DNA of 34,199 bases, from contig MU266603.1 in assembly GCA_021014945.1 (NCBI GenBank), positions 1 through 34,199 of the forward strand, written 5' to 3'. This document shows positions 9,961-19,071 of the stretch, piece after piece. This DNA comes from Leucogyrophana mollusca (Eukaryota; Basidiomycota; Agaricomycetes; Boletales). The notes under the pieces are model-generated. The model was not told the DNA's origin. It worked only from the letters and a program-made list of their open reading frames with translations, and ran no database searches. Positions within the stretch are counted from its first letter, which is position 1, and every line of letters starts with the position of its first letter. The position numbers and the translations under genes were made by a program.

Positions 9961-10333
9961 GGGTCGTATTTCTAGGCTCAGAGTCAGACTGCCATGACCT
10001 GTAGTTTTATATTCGTGCAATGGGTGGGGTGTACAATATAGTTATACTTCTACTTCGCATGAGCCCGCGCCTGAAGATCACAGTGTAACGAGGCACGAAC
10101 TCCGGGAGGGCACGGGCAAGGGGGAAATCAAATCTCCAACCAAAAATCTCCCTCTCATCCATCCCCATAGAACGCTGTGGACAGCGGAGCATGCTGACGA
10201 CGCCAATCGGTAAATGTATCCAGCACACGGCGGGCTCGGTAGCGGTCCATTCCAACATAGAGTACGTAGGTTGTACATGAGCTGGTGAGTGGTGTGATCA
10301 ACTAGGCATAACATCTACGGTAACACTGCGAGG
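9961..10333. other. Convergent 3' flank between palC A and NLR2
   Basis: No gene is seen. This is the same flank type as 311-718, ending just before the NLR2 stop at 10334. It has the shared TGTACAA...GAGC and GTGATCAACTAGG blocks. Confidence 0.55.
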
Positions 10334-13300
10334 TCACGAAGACCGCAGACGACCCTCTAAGAAAAGCTTCCACCCTCTGTGGCTCTCCTTCAGCTTGCAA
10401 ACACCTGTTCTAATGTACAGGAAATCAGGATGGATTCCCATATCATCGCACAAGATTTTAGTTTTGGCAAACCAGACTTCCGCGCCAGTGATGTCATTCT
10501 CCAAAAGAGAAATCTCTCCTAGAGCCCTGGTGCTTTGGGCTTGAAACAAGATGATGGACTGCTCATGAGAGTATTCCACTGCACTTGAGAACAGGTCCCT
10601 GGCCGTCTGGTAGTCCCGTGCAAATAGTTCATTTCTTGCTGAACTGTAAGTTGTGATCGGGATTGCGACATCTGATTGGCCTCCAAATGTTGCGAGTTCG
10701 GCGTGAACACGGCGCAAGAGGTCCCTGGCAAAGTTGAAATCGCCTTCGTCGGAAGCGAGTGCTGCTCGATACCTCAACGCAACACAGGCCTCATGAGTGT
10801 TCTTTCCCCCCGTGGAAAGCATGAAAGCTTCCTGCAGAAGCTTGTGAGCTTCTGCGGCGTTCCCTTCGGCGACTTCGACTGTCGACAGGTGGACGAGGCT
10901 TTTCGATCGACCAACATCGTCATCCATGCGGGTGTGAAGGGACAACCGAGCTTCGAAATGGTGCCTTGCGGCCAGGCAGTTCCCGGAGATCAGTTCGACC
11001 TCTCCCTGGGAGCTCATAGCCCAGCTCAAACCGCTTTCACCGTCTCCACCACACTCGAAGTATTCCCGAGCGCTCGCCAACAGCACAAGAGCTTCTTGCA
11101 GCCTCCCTCTGCACATCAATGCGTTCCCGAGGTGTAGGTTGATTGCAGCTTCGTCAAACGGGCTGAGAACACGATATTTGCGTCTCATTGTCAAAGCTTC
11201 CTGCAATGTTCTTTCGGCATCTGCGACCTTGCCCAGGTATGTGTATTGGCTTGCAATTTGTTGGAGGCACCATGCGGCCATATCGTGATCTTGATCAAGG
11301 AGGAAAAGCCGTTTGGCGGCTGCGTATAGCTCGATGGCTTCAGTGACATTGACCAGAGTATCAGCGAGCGACCCAAGGACAAGGACACAATGCGCTTTGC
11401 CATATGAGGGCGGCTGGCCTGGGCTTGGTAGACGGACAGCCTTGAGAAATCTCGAGAGTTTTGTAGGACGATTGCCGTCAGGGAGACCCAAGATCACTGA
11501 ACGCAGGGAAATGGGTCGTAGTTTGTGCAGAATAAGCTGGTCAATGAAATGATAACAAGCTCGGCAGATGACGGCCATATCTTCGCGAGTAGTTTGGGAC
11601 AGATCGTGTGCAAGTAACCGCTCCAGGTTTGCGTCTTCTGTCCCGATCCAAGCCCCCCCATCGTCCTCGTCGGTTACGTCTGCAAGCTGTGTGTAGTAGT
11701 ACCGTCTGACGTGCGTCAGGTCGACGGAGGCAATGTCCATGCCTTGGTGGATGCCCGAGATGTGTATGCGAATCGGCGAGAGCATCGTGTATGCGTCTGA
11801 CTTGCGGTACATCAGAGAGAGCCGGCACAGTGTGTCAACAATAGAGCAAATGTTTGTGATAGCGGGGAATAAATCTCGCAAAGCACTCTCGTTGATACCT
11901 TGCGGTAAGAATGCTGCGACTTGCATGACATGTCGAGCATCATTGCCCAGCTTTGTGATCGATGACGACGTCAACGACAGCTCGATCGTAGCGGACAAGC
12001 TCCGAAGTTTCCCGTTCCCGATGTGTAACAGATGGGTCTGCTCTTGGCCCCACGATCTCATCAACTCTTCGAGAGTCCACTGGTTCTCCCTGGCAACATG
12101 AGCCAGTAGGTTGATGGATAGTGCATGAAAGTCCAAAGCAGACAAGAGCCTGTCCACAATGGCTTGAGAGCCGTCGACAGGGTAGATCTCCGTGAAGGCT
12201 TGGCGTGCAGCACTGGCCTCTAATACGGGAACATCGATTGTAGCATACCGGAGGTTCGTCGATACCCTTCTGTTGCGCGTGGTGATCATCATGGTAACTG
12301 ATGGCAGGGAGCCGAGTTCGTCGATGATTTCGGCTATCCGAGACGAGTCATCATCAGATGCCGCATCTTGGAACGTCTCCGCGTTGTCGAGCACAAGAAA
12401 TGCCTCGCTGGTACCCAGGGATCTCTTGATGGAGCTGAGAAGATTGGACTTCACACCCAACGCCGCGGCAAGACGTCCAATGAATGTATTATGCGTTACT
12501 TGGGATGCATTGATGTCGTCGAACCTGACGAAGAACCGTTGATCCCCGAATCTGGCCACGACGGTGTCCTCGTTTAGGATCGCTTTCGCTATCGAGCTCT
12601 TCCCGATCCCTCCTGGGCCAACGAGAACGACATGTTGGGTTTTGAGGGATTCCACTGCATCCCGAACGAGGGCGTCCCGTCCAAAAAAGATAGAAGGCTT
12701 TGGAGGCGGTGGCTCACAATTGGATTCGCTGCTGAACTCATCAAGGGAAAGTGGAAACGAGGCGTACAGGAAACTCACAACTGAACCTCCGCGCCTCTCT
12801 TGGGTGTCCGGGCCATATCACCGATCTCCATCCTCATGTCCACAATGAGCTTATGCTGACAGTGAATTTAGCAAAAGCCGTATGACAGATCGGTGTGCAC
12901 TACGCACGTCGCACATCCGCAGGAAATAGTCTAGTTGCTCCTTCCACTTTGCGATACTGTCCCGATCCATCGACGCAGAAAACGCCCGATTGCTGACTGC
13001 GCGATGCTCTTTCGCCTTGACAGTCTTTTCTATGTCATCGACAAATCTCGAATGGTCATCAGCGACGCATCTAAGTGTACGGCGGAGGATGTGGTGTACC
13101 TTTGCAATTCGCTAAGCGCTTGTGTGACAGTCGGATCGATCTCGCTTTCAAGTTTTCCTTGGGTTGACCCCTTGATGGATTCTGCTATGTTGTTGCATCG
13201 ACTGACTATCTCGGCAAAGTCGTCCTTATTTTGCATTGTGTTCTGCGAGAAGTTGGTCAGCCCTCGTCGATAGGAGCAGCGATAGGACTTACTTTGACGA

Positions 13301-13553
13301 CTGTTAGGATGCTGCTCAACGTCGATAGAACACCCTTCGCCACCTCGACAGGAACCAGGTCCTTTGCCAAGTCAAGCGCGCCTATTGCGTTGGTCAAAGC
13401 GACCATGGTGCCATCATGGCTGCTGGTATCTGACGTAGATGCTTTTGGGGAATTCTTGTCACAGGGAACATGTTAGTCGTATCATGTGAAGTCAACGAGC
13501 TTCGTACCTTCGTTTTCCAAGGCAAATGCATATTTCGGGTTCAATACAGACAT
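10334..13553 (-). CDS. NLR2: MLKL-like bundle / NB-ARC / TPR receptor, full seven-exon model
   Basis: Exons by comparison of the four copies: 13508-13553, 13407-13441 joined to 13293-13406 (one exon, 13293-13441), 13100-13242, 12908-13046, 12779-12855 and 10334-12731; counting the last as two functional blocks gives the seven-part model, six physical exons. Product about 983 aa. The first exon encodes MSVLNPKYAFALENE. Intron 13243-13292 is 50 nt with a perfect GTAAGT donor and GGCTGAC branch site; splicing is required because its length breaks the frame. NB-ARC motifs: FFGRD, GPGGIGKSS, FLVLDNAE, TTRNRR. A winged-helix-like part with AAFLPQGINE and TPR-like repeats (DAERTLQEAL, RGRLQEALVLL) follow. 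All exons are open, so this copy looks functional. It converges on palC A and would be transcribed away from the securin-like gene. Ligand unknown; a defence or self/non-self role is inferred. Confidence 0.83.
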
Positions 13554-13789
13554 GGCGGGCGACGGGTAGATTCAAGTATCCCTTCTGGCGCTTGATGCAC
13601 TGCAATATATGCCCACGTAGGCTGTGTGTCGTGGGCTATACTTAGCCTTCAGGGCGTGTGGCGCCTAGACGCGCAGAGGGAACTTCTGTTCCGTAGCCGT
13701 AGCCGTTATTGTGTGTCTCGACGACAAGCATCAGCACAGCTACAGTGTCCTCAACGGGAGCAATGGTGGGAAGAGGAGGTCAAAACTAC
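13554..13789 (-). promoter_or_regulatory. NLR2 upstream region
   Basis: A short 5' flank shared with the other NLR copies (block with GTGGGCTATACTTA at about 13630 and CGCCTAGACGCGCAGAGGG at about 13665). It is cut at about 13790 by the junction with the securin-like 3' exon. The promoter and 5' UTR of NLR2 must lie here or overlap the securin-like gene. Confidence 0.45.
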
Positions 13790-14560
13790 CGACCGGGGGC
13801 ATATGGGGTGGATTTAAAAGGTGGAACGCAGTTCGCAGAGGGGTTGTCGTCCTCTGAGCGCACAAAGTATCAGTCGGGAATAAGGAGAAGCAAGGGATAA
13901 CGCACTAACATAGCTCTGGAAGCACAAGACCCTCGAACGCCAAGAAATCAACATGGGCGTCGATAAATTCGGTCACAGGCACGAGCGCATCGTTGACGGG
14001 GTGCAAGCGTGCGAGCTCAACCATCATCCGCCCGACGTGCTTATAATCAGGGATGTCGTACATCGACGCGCACGGGATCTCCGGCACCTTCGGCGGCATA
14101 TACTTCAGTACGTCGCCATAATCCTCCTTCGTGGGCCCCGCCTGTTCTATCGGCCCACCGCCGACAGCACGCACGTCGACGCTGATATCGCTGGCGTCCC
14201 AGTGGTGACCGGCGGTGACGGGGGTCTCGGAACTCTGGCGCGGGACACGGGGGTGTTTGCGGGTGGAGCTCGGTTGCGGTTCGGGGTTACTGATGTTGGT
14301 GCGGTTGGGGAAGGAAGTTTTGTCGCCGATGGGCCGGGTGACGGGGCGGACTTTTCGCCGGGTACGTGGGTCTTTCCCCCGGGCGGCTGCTGCTTCGGGG
14401 CGAACGCATACGGGGTGTGGGTTTGTAGCAGTTTCGAGACCGGGCGTGCCGTGTGGGGGAGGACGGCGTTTTCTTGGAGTGTGGCGCGGGATTTGAGGAG
14501 GGAGCTTTCTGGGGTCTTGGTCAGTGCGCGTCGGTCCGTCGAGGGGCGCGTGCTCAGCAT
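13790..14560 (-). pseudogene. Securin-like gene copy (unit 2)
   Basis: The minus-strand ATG at 14560 gives MLSTRPSTDRRALTKTP, with a possible RRAL destruction box, then ATLQENAV and HTPYAFAPKQQPPGGK. In a shifted frame follow SETPVTAGHHWDASDI, DYGDVLKYMPPKVPEIP, YDIPDYKHVGRMMVEL and FEGLVLPEL. The acidic-MPP block resembles the separase-contact region of Pds1/Cut2-type securins (sister-chromatid separation inhibitors). An intron 13854-13909 (GTTAGT...CAG) leads to a short last exon. The split codon that is GAG in the unit 4 copy becomes TAG here. The frame change near 14200 and this stop suggest a pseudogene, unless a further intron is missed. Confidence 0.5.
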
Positions 14561-14611
14561 TTTCGGGCAATGGGAACTAGTGAACGTGAATATCGAACTC
14601 GGAGGTTGTGA

Positions 14612-14636
14612 GTGGTCACGTGCTTTTCACGTGATG
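14612..14636. promoter_or_regulatory. Paired CACGTG boxes in a divergent promoter (unit 2)
   Basis: CACGTG occurs at 14617-14622 and 14628-14633, with the same 11-bp spacing as in units 1 and 4. A conserved TGTTGTGGCGGCAACTTCCG follows, shared with unit 1. The position between divergent securin-like and UTP25 genes is preserved. Confidence 0.6.
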
Positions 14637-14899
14637 AAGTGTTGTGGCGGCAACTTCCGCTGGCCTCCCTCTGCCACTCCCTCACACACTGAATTAATCT
14701 TTTCAGGATGATGTGTAGCTCGTGTACACGGTAGTCCCAGGGCGCAGAATCTAGCAAAGCCTTATCTATCTATTGGAGGCCTTGTTATGACTACATTAGA
14801 TGATTACATTGGATGATTTTTACAGATTCTGAAAATAATCGTTGACGGATCCTTTGTCACAGCCTTCCTCAGCCTTCCCTCGATCGATGATGTGCTGCC

Positions 14900-15710
14900 T
14901 TGGATGCCCCAGTAAGAGAGGATGCCCCGCTGCCCATGGTGTACTTCTATCCTCCCTTACTCACTCTTCTATACTCAGACGGTCATCAAGCTTTGCAGAT
15001 AAGACCTGATATGACGTGTACAAGGGCCATTGCCGGCAAAGGATTCCTGTTGGTTTTATGGTGCCCCATGGTCTTTCGTTTTTGGCCTACCGCGTTCGCG
15101 GCTTATCCGGATCCGTGTGGGGAGAACAAAGACACAGGCAATGATGTCGATGCAGAGGTGGGCAAGGATGAGGAGGAGGAGGCCGTGGCAGAAGCAGAGG
15201 CAGACGGCCCCACTGTAACTCTTGGTACGCCTCCCTAACTGATAGCAAAGCAAAAAATAAACCTAAACACGGACCCGTACAAATTGCATTCCAGCTCCAA
15301 CCCCCGCATACTCACGCAGGCCACGCGAACCGTCGTTGACCAGCCCCAATACAGGTCGTGTATGGCGCTAGTGGGCAAGCTCTCCGTCGTGGCGAGTCTG
15401 TCCCAACGAAGACGAATCTTCTACCAGGAGAGGCGCGCACCGTTGATGCAAAAGCCGGCGCAGGCGCCAAATCCAGAGCAGGCCCTCTTGACGCGAAGTT
15501 TGGAGGAAAAACGGCACTACGTTCCGTCATTTTGGTGCCCACCCAACGCCGACTAAAAGAGCAGACACAGGTCCTGGACTGTCTCCGAACACCCTTAGAT
15601 TACGCCTTGTCCGTCTGCTGCCGATGAAGGAGCACTCGATGGTTAGGTTGGAGAGGATCATGGGGACCGAAGGGATCGGGGCGTTTTTGTGCGGGAAATA
15701 GGTTTTAGGA
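14900..15710 (+). pseudogene. UTP25: UTP25 pseudogene, N-terminal part joined to 3' end (unit 2)
   Basis: The frame holds an acidic stretch (DTGNDVDAEVGKDEEEEA) up to a GTACGC donor at about 15223. Then comes DPYKLHSSSNPRILTQATR and VVDQPQYRSCMALVGKLS, which fits the region before the helicase-like core of UTP25. After this, at about 15510-15595, comes a segment reading ALRSVILVPT...VLDCLRTPL, which may be the first core motif of UTP25 or a different gene. The core and all middle exons are absent. The sequence jumps at about 15598 to the 3' end RLERIMGTEGIGAF. An internal deletion makes it a pseudogene. Confidence 0.65.
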
Positions 15711-15714
15711 GGGG

Positions 15715-15949
15715 GAGGGTGGGGTATGTCAGGATCATCACGCGGTTGAAAGGATGCTGGGTAGGGTGATCGTGATAAAACCCACGAGCCGAAACAATCC
15801 CACCCGAGCTGTCATCATCGAGTTATCAGTGATGAACTGTGCGTTATTCCCCGACCAGAGGGACGTCACCATTCGAGCCTGGGTCAAACCATTTTACTTT
15901 TTGCAGTGCGGTTGCCCCCAGTCCCTCACGCCTTCGCCCGTCACCGTCA
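15715..15949. promoter_or_regulatory. palC 5' flank (unit 2)
   Basis: Same conserved block as 8090-8327 (GTGATAAAA, AGAGGGACGTC, CTGGGTCAAA). No additional gene is seen. Confidence 0.45.
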
Positions 15950-17670
15950 ATGAGCATCTACATTTACGAGGTGCCCATAACCGTCGCCATCTGTTTTGCC
16001 GACTTCTGCGTCGATCAATCTCCAACGAGTGCTTACGCCGCGCACCTCGCCGACGCCACTCGGGCGCGCGCGAATCCCCGTGGCGCCCTCGAGGAGAGTA
16101 AGCGCACTGATCGTGACGATAAGGACCACCTCAGGCTCATCAAGGTGCGCTCTCTTCCCCCCACGTTTATCCACCGTGCCGACCCCACGCGTAGGTTCTA
16201 TACGAGTACCTCCCGCAGCCGTACGGCGGCATGGGGTGCGTCGCTGCTGGCGAGAGATCGCCCTCTAATCGGAACCAAGTGCGTATACCCTCAAGCTAAA
16301 CAGTACGCAGTGTTCTCCTGGCGCACGACCCTCTGTGTACCTGTTCAACGCCTCTCCGCGCCTCGCGCTCCCCTCCCCGCACTACGACCTCGCTGCCTCG
16401 CTCCTCACCTATGCATACGCGCTGTCGAACCTCGCCTCTGCCCTCATCGCCACCTACGACCACGATGCTGTTGGTGCTGGTGTTGCTGGGCCAGGGAGGT
16501 GCGAGGAGCGCCTCGGGTTCGCGGTGAACCTGCTGTGCCAGGCGGCGGGGGTGCTGGGGACGCTCGCGGAGGGTGTGCTACCTGCGTGGGAGCGCGGGGG
16601 TGGGGGTGTGGGCAGGTCGGTCGATTTGAGTCGTGAGGTTGTGGGTGCGCTTGCCAAGCACGTTTTCCCTCATCTCTCCCCTCCGTTTCCTCTCCACCGC
16701 TAACCCCACCCACAGATCCACCCTCGCCGCCGCTCAATCCCTCGCCACCCGCAAGCTCCTCGCCAAGGTCACCACAGACGCCCTCCTCGCCCAGGCCGCC
16801 CCTCCCGAAATCCCAACCCTCCCCTGCGCTCCTCGCAAAGCTCCACCTCGAGTGCGCGGCGCCGTACGGCGACGCGGGGGCACTTGTGGGGATCGTCGAG
16901 GGTGCAGGGTCAACAACGCTGGCGCTGGCGCCAAGGTTCTCGAAAGGGGGTGGAGGCGGCGGCGGAGGGGTAAGGGGAGGTGGGGAGATCACCCCAGCGC
17001 TCAAGCGGCACCTCTCCGCGCATACAGCCCTGCATACCGCGCTCGCGCACAAGTGGCTCGGCGTCGACGTGGGGGAGGGCGAGCGTGCGGAGGAGGCTGT
17101 GGGGTTCTTGGCGCGGGCGCGTAAGGGCTTCGAGGAGCTGCGGGGCGGGGGGATAGGCGCACTGGGTGGAGGAGGGAGCGGGGGAGGGGGAGATGGCAAA
17201 GGGATGGAGAGGGGGAGGGGGAAGGGGGTGGTGCAGGAGCCGGAGAGGGTATCTGTGGTCTTGGCGCATTATACAAAGATAAACGATTCGGTGCGTTTGT
17301 GCATTCGTTTCGTTTCCTGTCCTCAGCCCTCTCCCCCCTTCAAATTTCAAAACCCACCAACTAACCCACCTCCCGCAGCTATCATTCCAGCCCAGCGTGA
17401 TATGCAGGCGCGCACTAATTCTCCCCCCCCCCTCTCCCTCCTCATCGCTCATCTGACACGTTCATCATTCCCTCCAATCCCACGGGCACGCATCCCCGCA
17501 GGCCGCCTCGCCGTCGCGCCGAAGCCATACGCACCGCCATGGCCTGCCTTCGGGCGCGGGTCGCTGGGGTGGGAGGTGCGGTCGCAGGGATACGGGGGTG
17601 CGGCGGGGGATGGGACAAGGGGGACAGGGCAAGTGGATGATCTGGGATGGTGTGAGGGAGGCTCGATTTA
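15950..17670 (+). pseudogene. palC: palC pseudogene B, the most complete copy
   Basis: The ATG at 15950 opens MSIYIYEVPITVAICFADFC. Exon 1 runs 15950-16144 (65 codons) and intron 1 is 16145-16194 (50 nt). Exon 2 reads VLYEYLPQPYGG. The next intron has shrunk to about 25-32 nt near 16278, below a workable size. The BRO1-like core is long and open: LFNASPRLALPSPHYDLAASL, LTYAYALSNLASALIATY, LGFAVNLLCQAAGVLGTLAE (16338-16620). The following donor reads GC rather than GT (about 16658). A frame shift near 16820 separates AAAQSLATRKLLAKVTTDALL from PALLAKLHLECAA-type sequence. Thereafter LKRHLSAHTALHTALAHKWLG and ARIPAGRLAVAPKPYAPP are intact. PalC would act in alkaline-pH signalling; this copy probably cannot. 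Confidence 0.8.
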
Positions 17671-18111
17671 GGCAGCGATGGCGAGGGGGAGTCCGTGGAT
17701 GGCGATGGTGAGTACGCCCCGCAGCGGGGCCGGGGACCTACGCCGGCGCTGGGTCGTATTTCGAGGCTGTATCTTCGTGCGCGTACTCAGAGTCAGACTG
17801 CCATGACTCGTTATTTCGTATTCGTGTAATGGGTGGGGTAGGGTGTATGATGTAGCTATGTAACGTCAACATCAACTCTGACTTCACATGCCAGCGAGCC
17901 CAAGCCTAAAGATTTAGAGTGTAACGAGGCACGAACTGCGAGAGTGCACTGGCAATGAAGCCGAGGTACAACGAAGTCATGCATGGGGACAGGGTGCGAA
18001 GGGAAAACAGACCTGACACCAAGAATCACATATCGATCCTACAATCCCCCACAGACGAGAACGCGGACACGAGCGCGTCGTCCTCATGCCCCTGCGGCCA
18101 GCGGAAAATGC
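17671..18111. other. palC B 3' flank
   Basis: No gene is seen. The segment matches the palC/NLR convergent flank of the other units up to GGAAAATGC, where the LTR element is inserted. Confidence 0.5.
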
Positions 18112-18116
18112 TGATG

Positions 18117-18377
18117 TGGAAAACCGCCGAGGCGGGAAACACTAAGCCAGTCAGAAGGAACGTTGACAAGCTAATGGGATTGCAATCGCGGGAATAATGG
18201 TGATGATACATGTCCGAAGGTACCGTACTTATAGTCCAGCGAGATATCTACCAAACAGCGGATAACAAGGACGGGGACCAATGAGAGGAAAGTGATGACG
18301 TCGAAGGGGGAGGTATGTATGACGAGGTCGTAGTGATGACGTCGATGTATCGGTCGAGCGTAAGCGGCACGCTTACA
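18117..18377 (-). repeat. 3' LTR of the Ty3/Gypsy element (261 bp)
   Basis: Complete LTR. On the minus strand it begins TGTAAGCGTGCCGCTTAC, preceded by a purine tract CGGGCTGGGAGGG (18378-18390), the expected plus-strand primer. Two TGATGACGTCG motifs, similar to cAMP-response-type bZIP sites, lie about 45 bp apart inside it. Confidence 0.8.
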
Positions 18378-18390
18378 CCCTCCCAGCCCG

Positions 18391-18820
18391 TCAAGAATTG
18401 CTCCGGGGGTTATCGGGCAACCAACTCTCCAAGGCAGCGCAGTCTTCGAGGTCGCGACGAGGTAGCCATTCATCTTCATCGGTACCGTATCCAGACCAGC
18501 GGACGAGGTACTGGTATCCACGGCCGCGGCGGCGTTCATCCACAATCTTTTCGATCAACCATCCTTCTTCACCGGATTCCGTGACAATCGGTCCAGGGCG
18601 GGGAAAGTCTCGAGAAGGGAACAGCGCGGAGTCATTTGAGTGGTGAGGGCACAGCTGAGAGATGTGAAACGTTGGGTAAATGTTTGGAGAGTTAGGCATG
18701 TCCAGCGTGTAAGTAGAAGTCTCTGCGTGCGTATCAATCACATTGTACGGTCCGTCATATCGGGGCATGAACTTAGCTACGCGTGACAAATCTAAGGAAT
18801 TCCGGAGTTAGTCCGGAGCT
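18391..18820 (-). CDS. Ty3/Gypsy polyprotein 3' end: integrase C-terminus and chromodomain (partial)
   Basis: The minus-strand frame contains RVAKFMPRYDGPYNVID and YPTFHISQLCPH, the GPY/F-type integrase tail. It then has EKIVDERRRGRGYQYLVRWSG and EDEWLPRRDLEDC, a chromodomain with the usual aromatic residues. It ends at the stop at 18391, 13 bp before the LTR. Chromodomain integrases direct insertion to modified chromatin. The 5' part lies in or beyond the N gap and a stop precedes the frame near 18805, so completeness cannot be judged. Confidence 0.85.
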
Positions 18821-18830
18821 NNNNNNNNNN
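18821..18830. other. Assembly gap (10 N)
   Basis: Ten N bases sit between the pol fragment and the second LTR. The missing sequence is probably several kilobases of gag-pol plus part of the 5' LTR, since both element edges and the target duplication are present. Confidence 0.95.
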
Positions 18831-18932
18831 GACCAATGAGAGGAAAGTGATGACGTCGAAGGGGGAGGTATGTATGACGAGGTCGTAGTGATGACGTCGA
18901 TGTATCGGTCGAGCGTAAGCGGCACACTTACA
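18831..18932 (-). repeat. 5' LTR of the Ty3/Gypsy element (partial)
   Basis: 102 bp, identical to 18276-18377 except for one G/A difference near the outer end. It is followed directly by the target duplication TGATG. Confidence 0.85.
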
Positions 18933-19071
18933 TGATGACTCTAATCGGTGAATGTATCCAGCACACCACGACCCCGAGAGCGGTGTATTCCAACATATAG
19001 CATATAGGTTGTACATAAGCCAGTGAGTGGTGTTATTAGCTAGGTATAACATCGACGGTAACACTGCGAAG

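Larger units (their letters stand above)
18112..18937 (-). mobile_element. Ty3/Gypsy chromovirus LTR retrotransposon with 5-bp target duplication, interrupted by an assembly gap
   Basis: The element spans 18117-18932 and is flanked by the target-site duplication TGATG (18112-18116 and 18933-18937). The uninterrupted target is visible in unit 5 at about 29200 as GAAAATGCTGATGACTC. On its own (minus) strand it starts TGTAAG and ends TTTTCCA, with TG...CA termini. The right LTR is cut by N bases. The internal part keeps only the pol 3' end, so most of the element is hidden in the gap. The 102 bp comparable between LTRs (18276-18377 against 18831-18932) differ at one position, pointing to a recent insertion. 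Confidence 0.85.
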
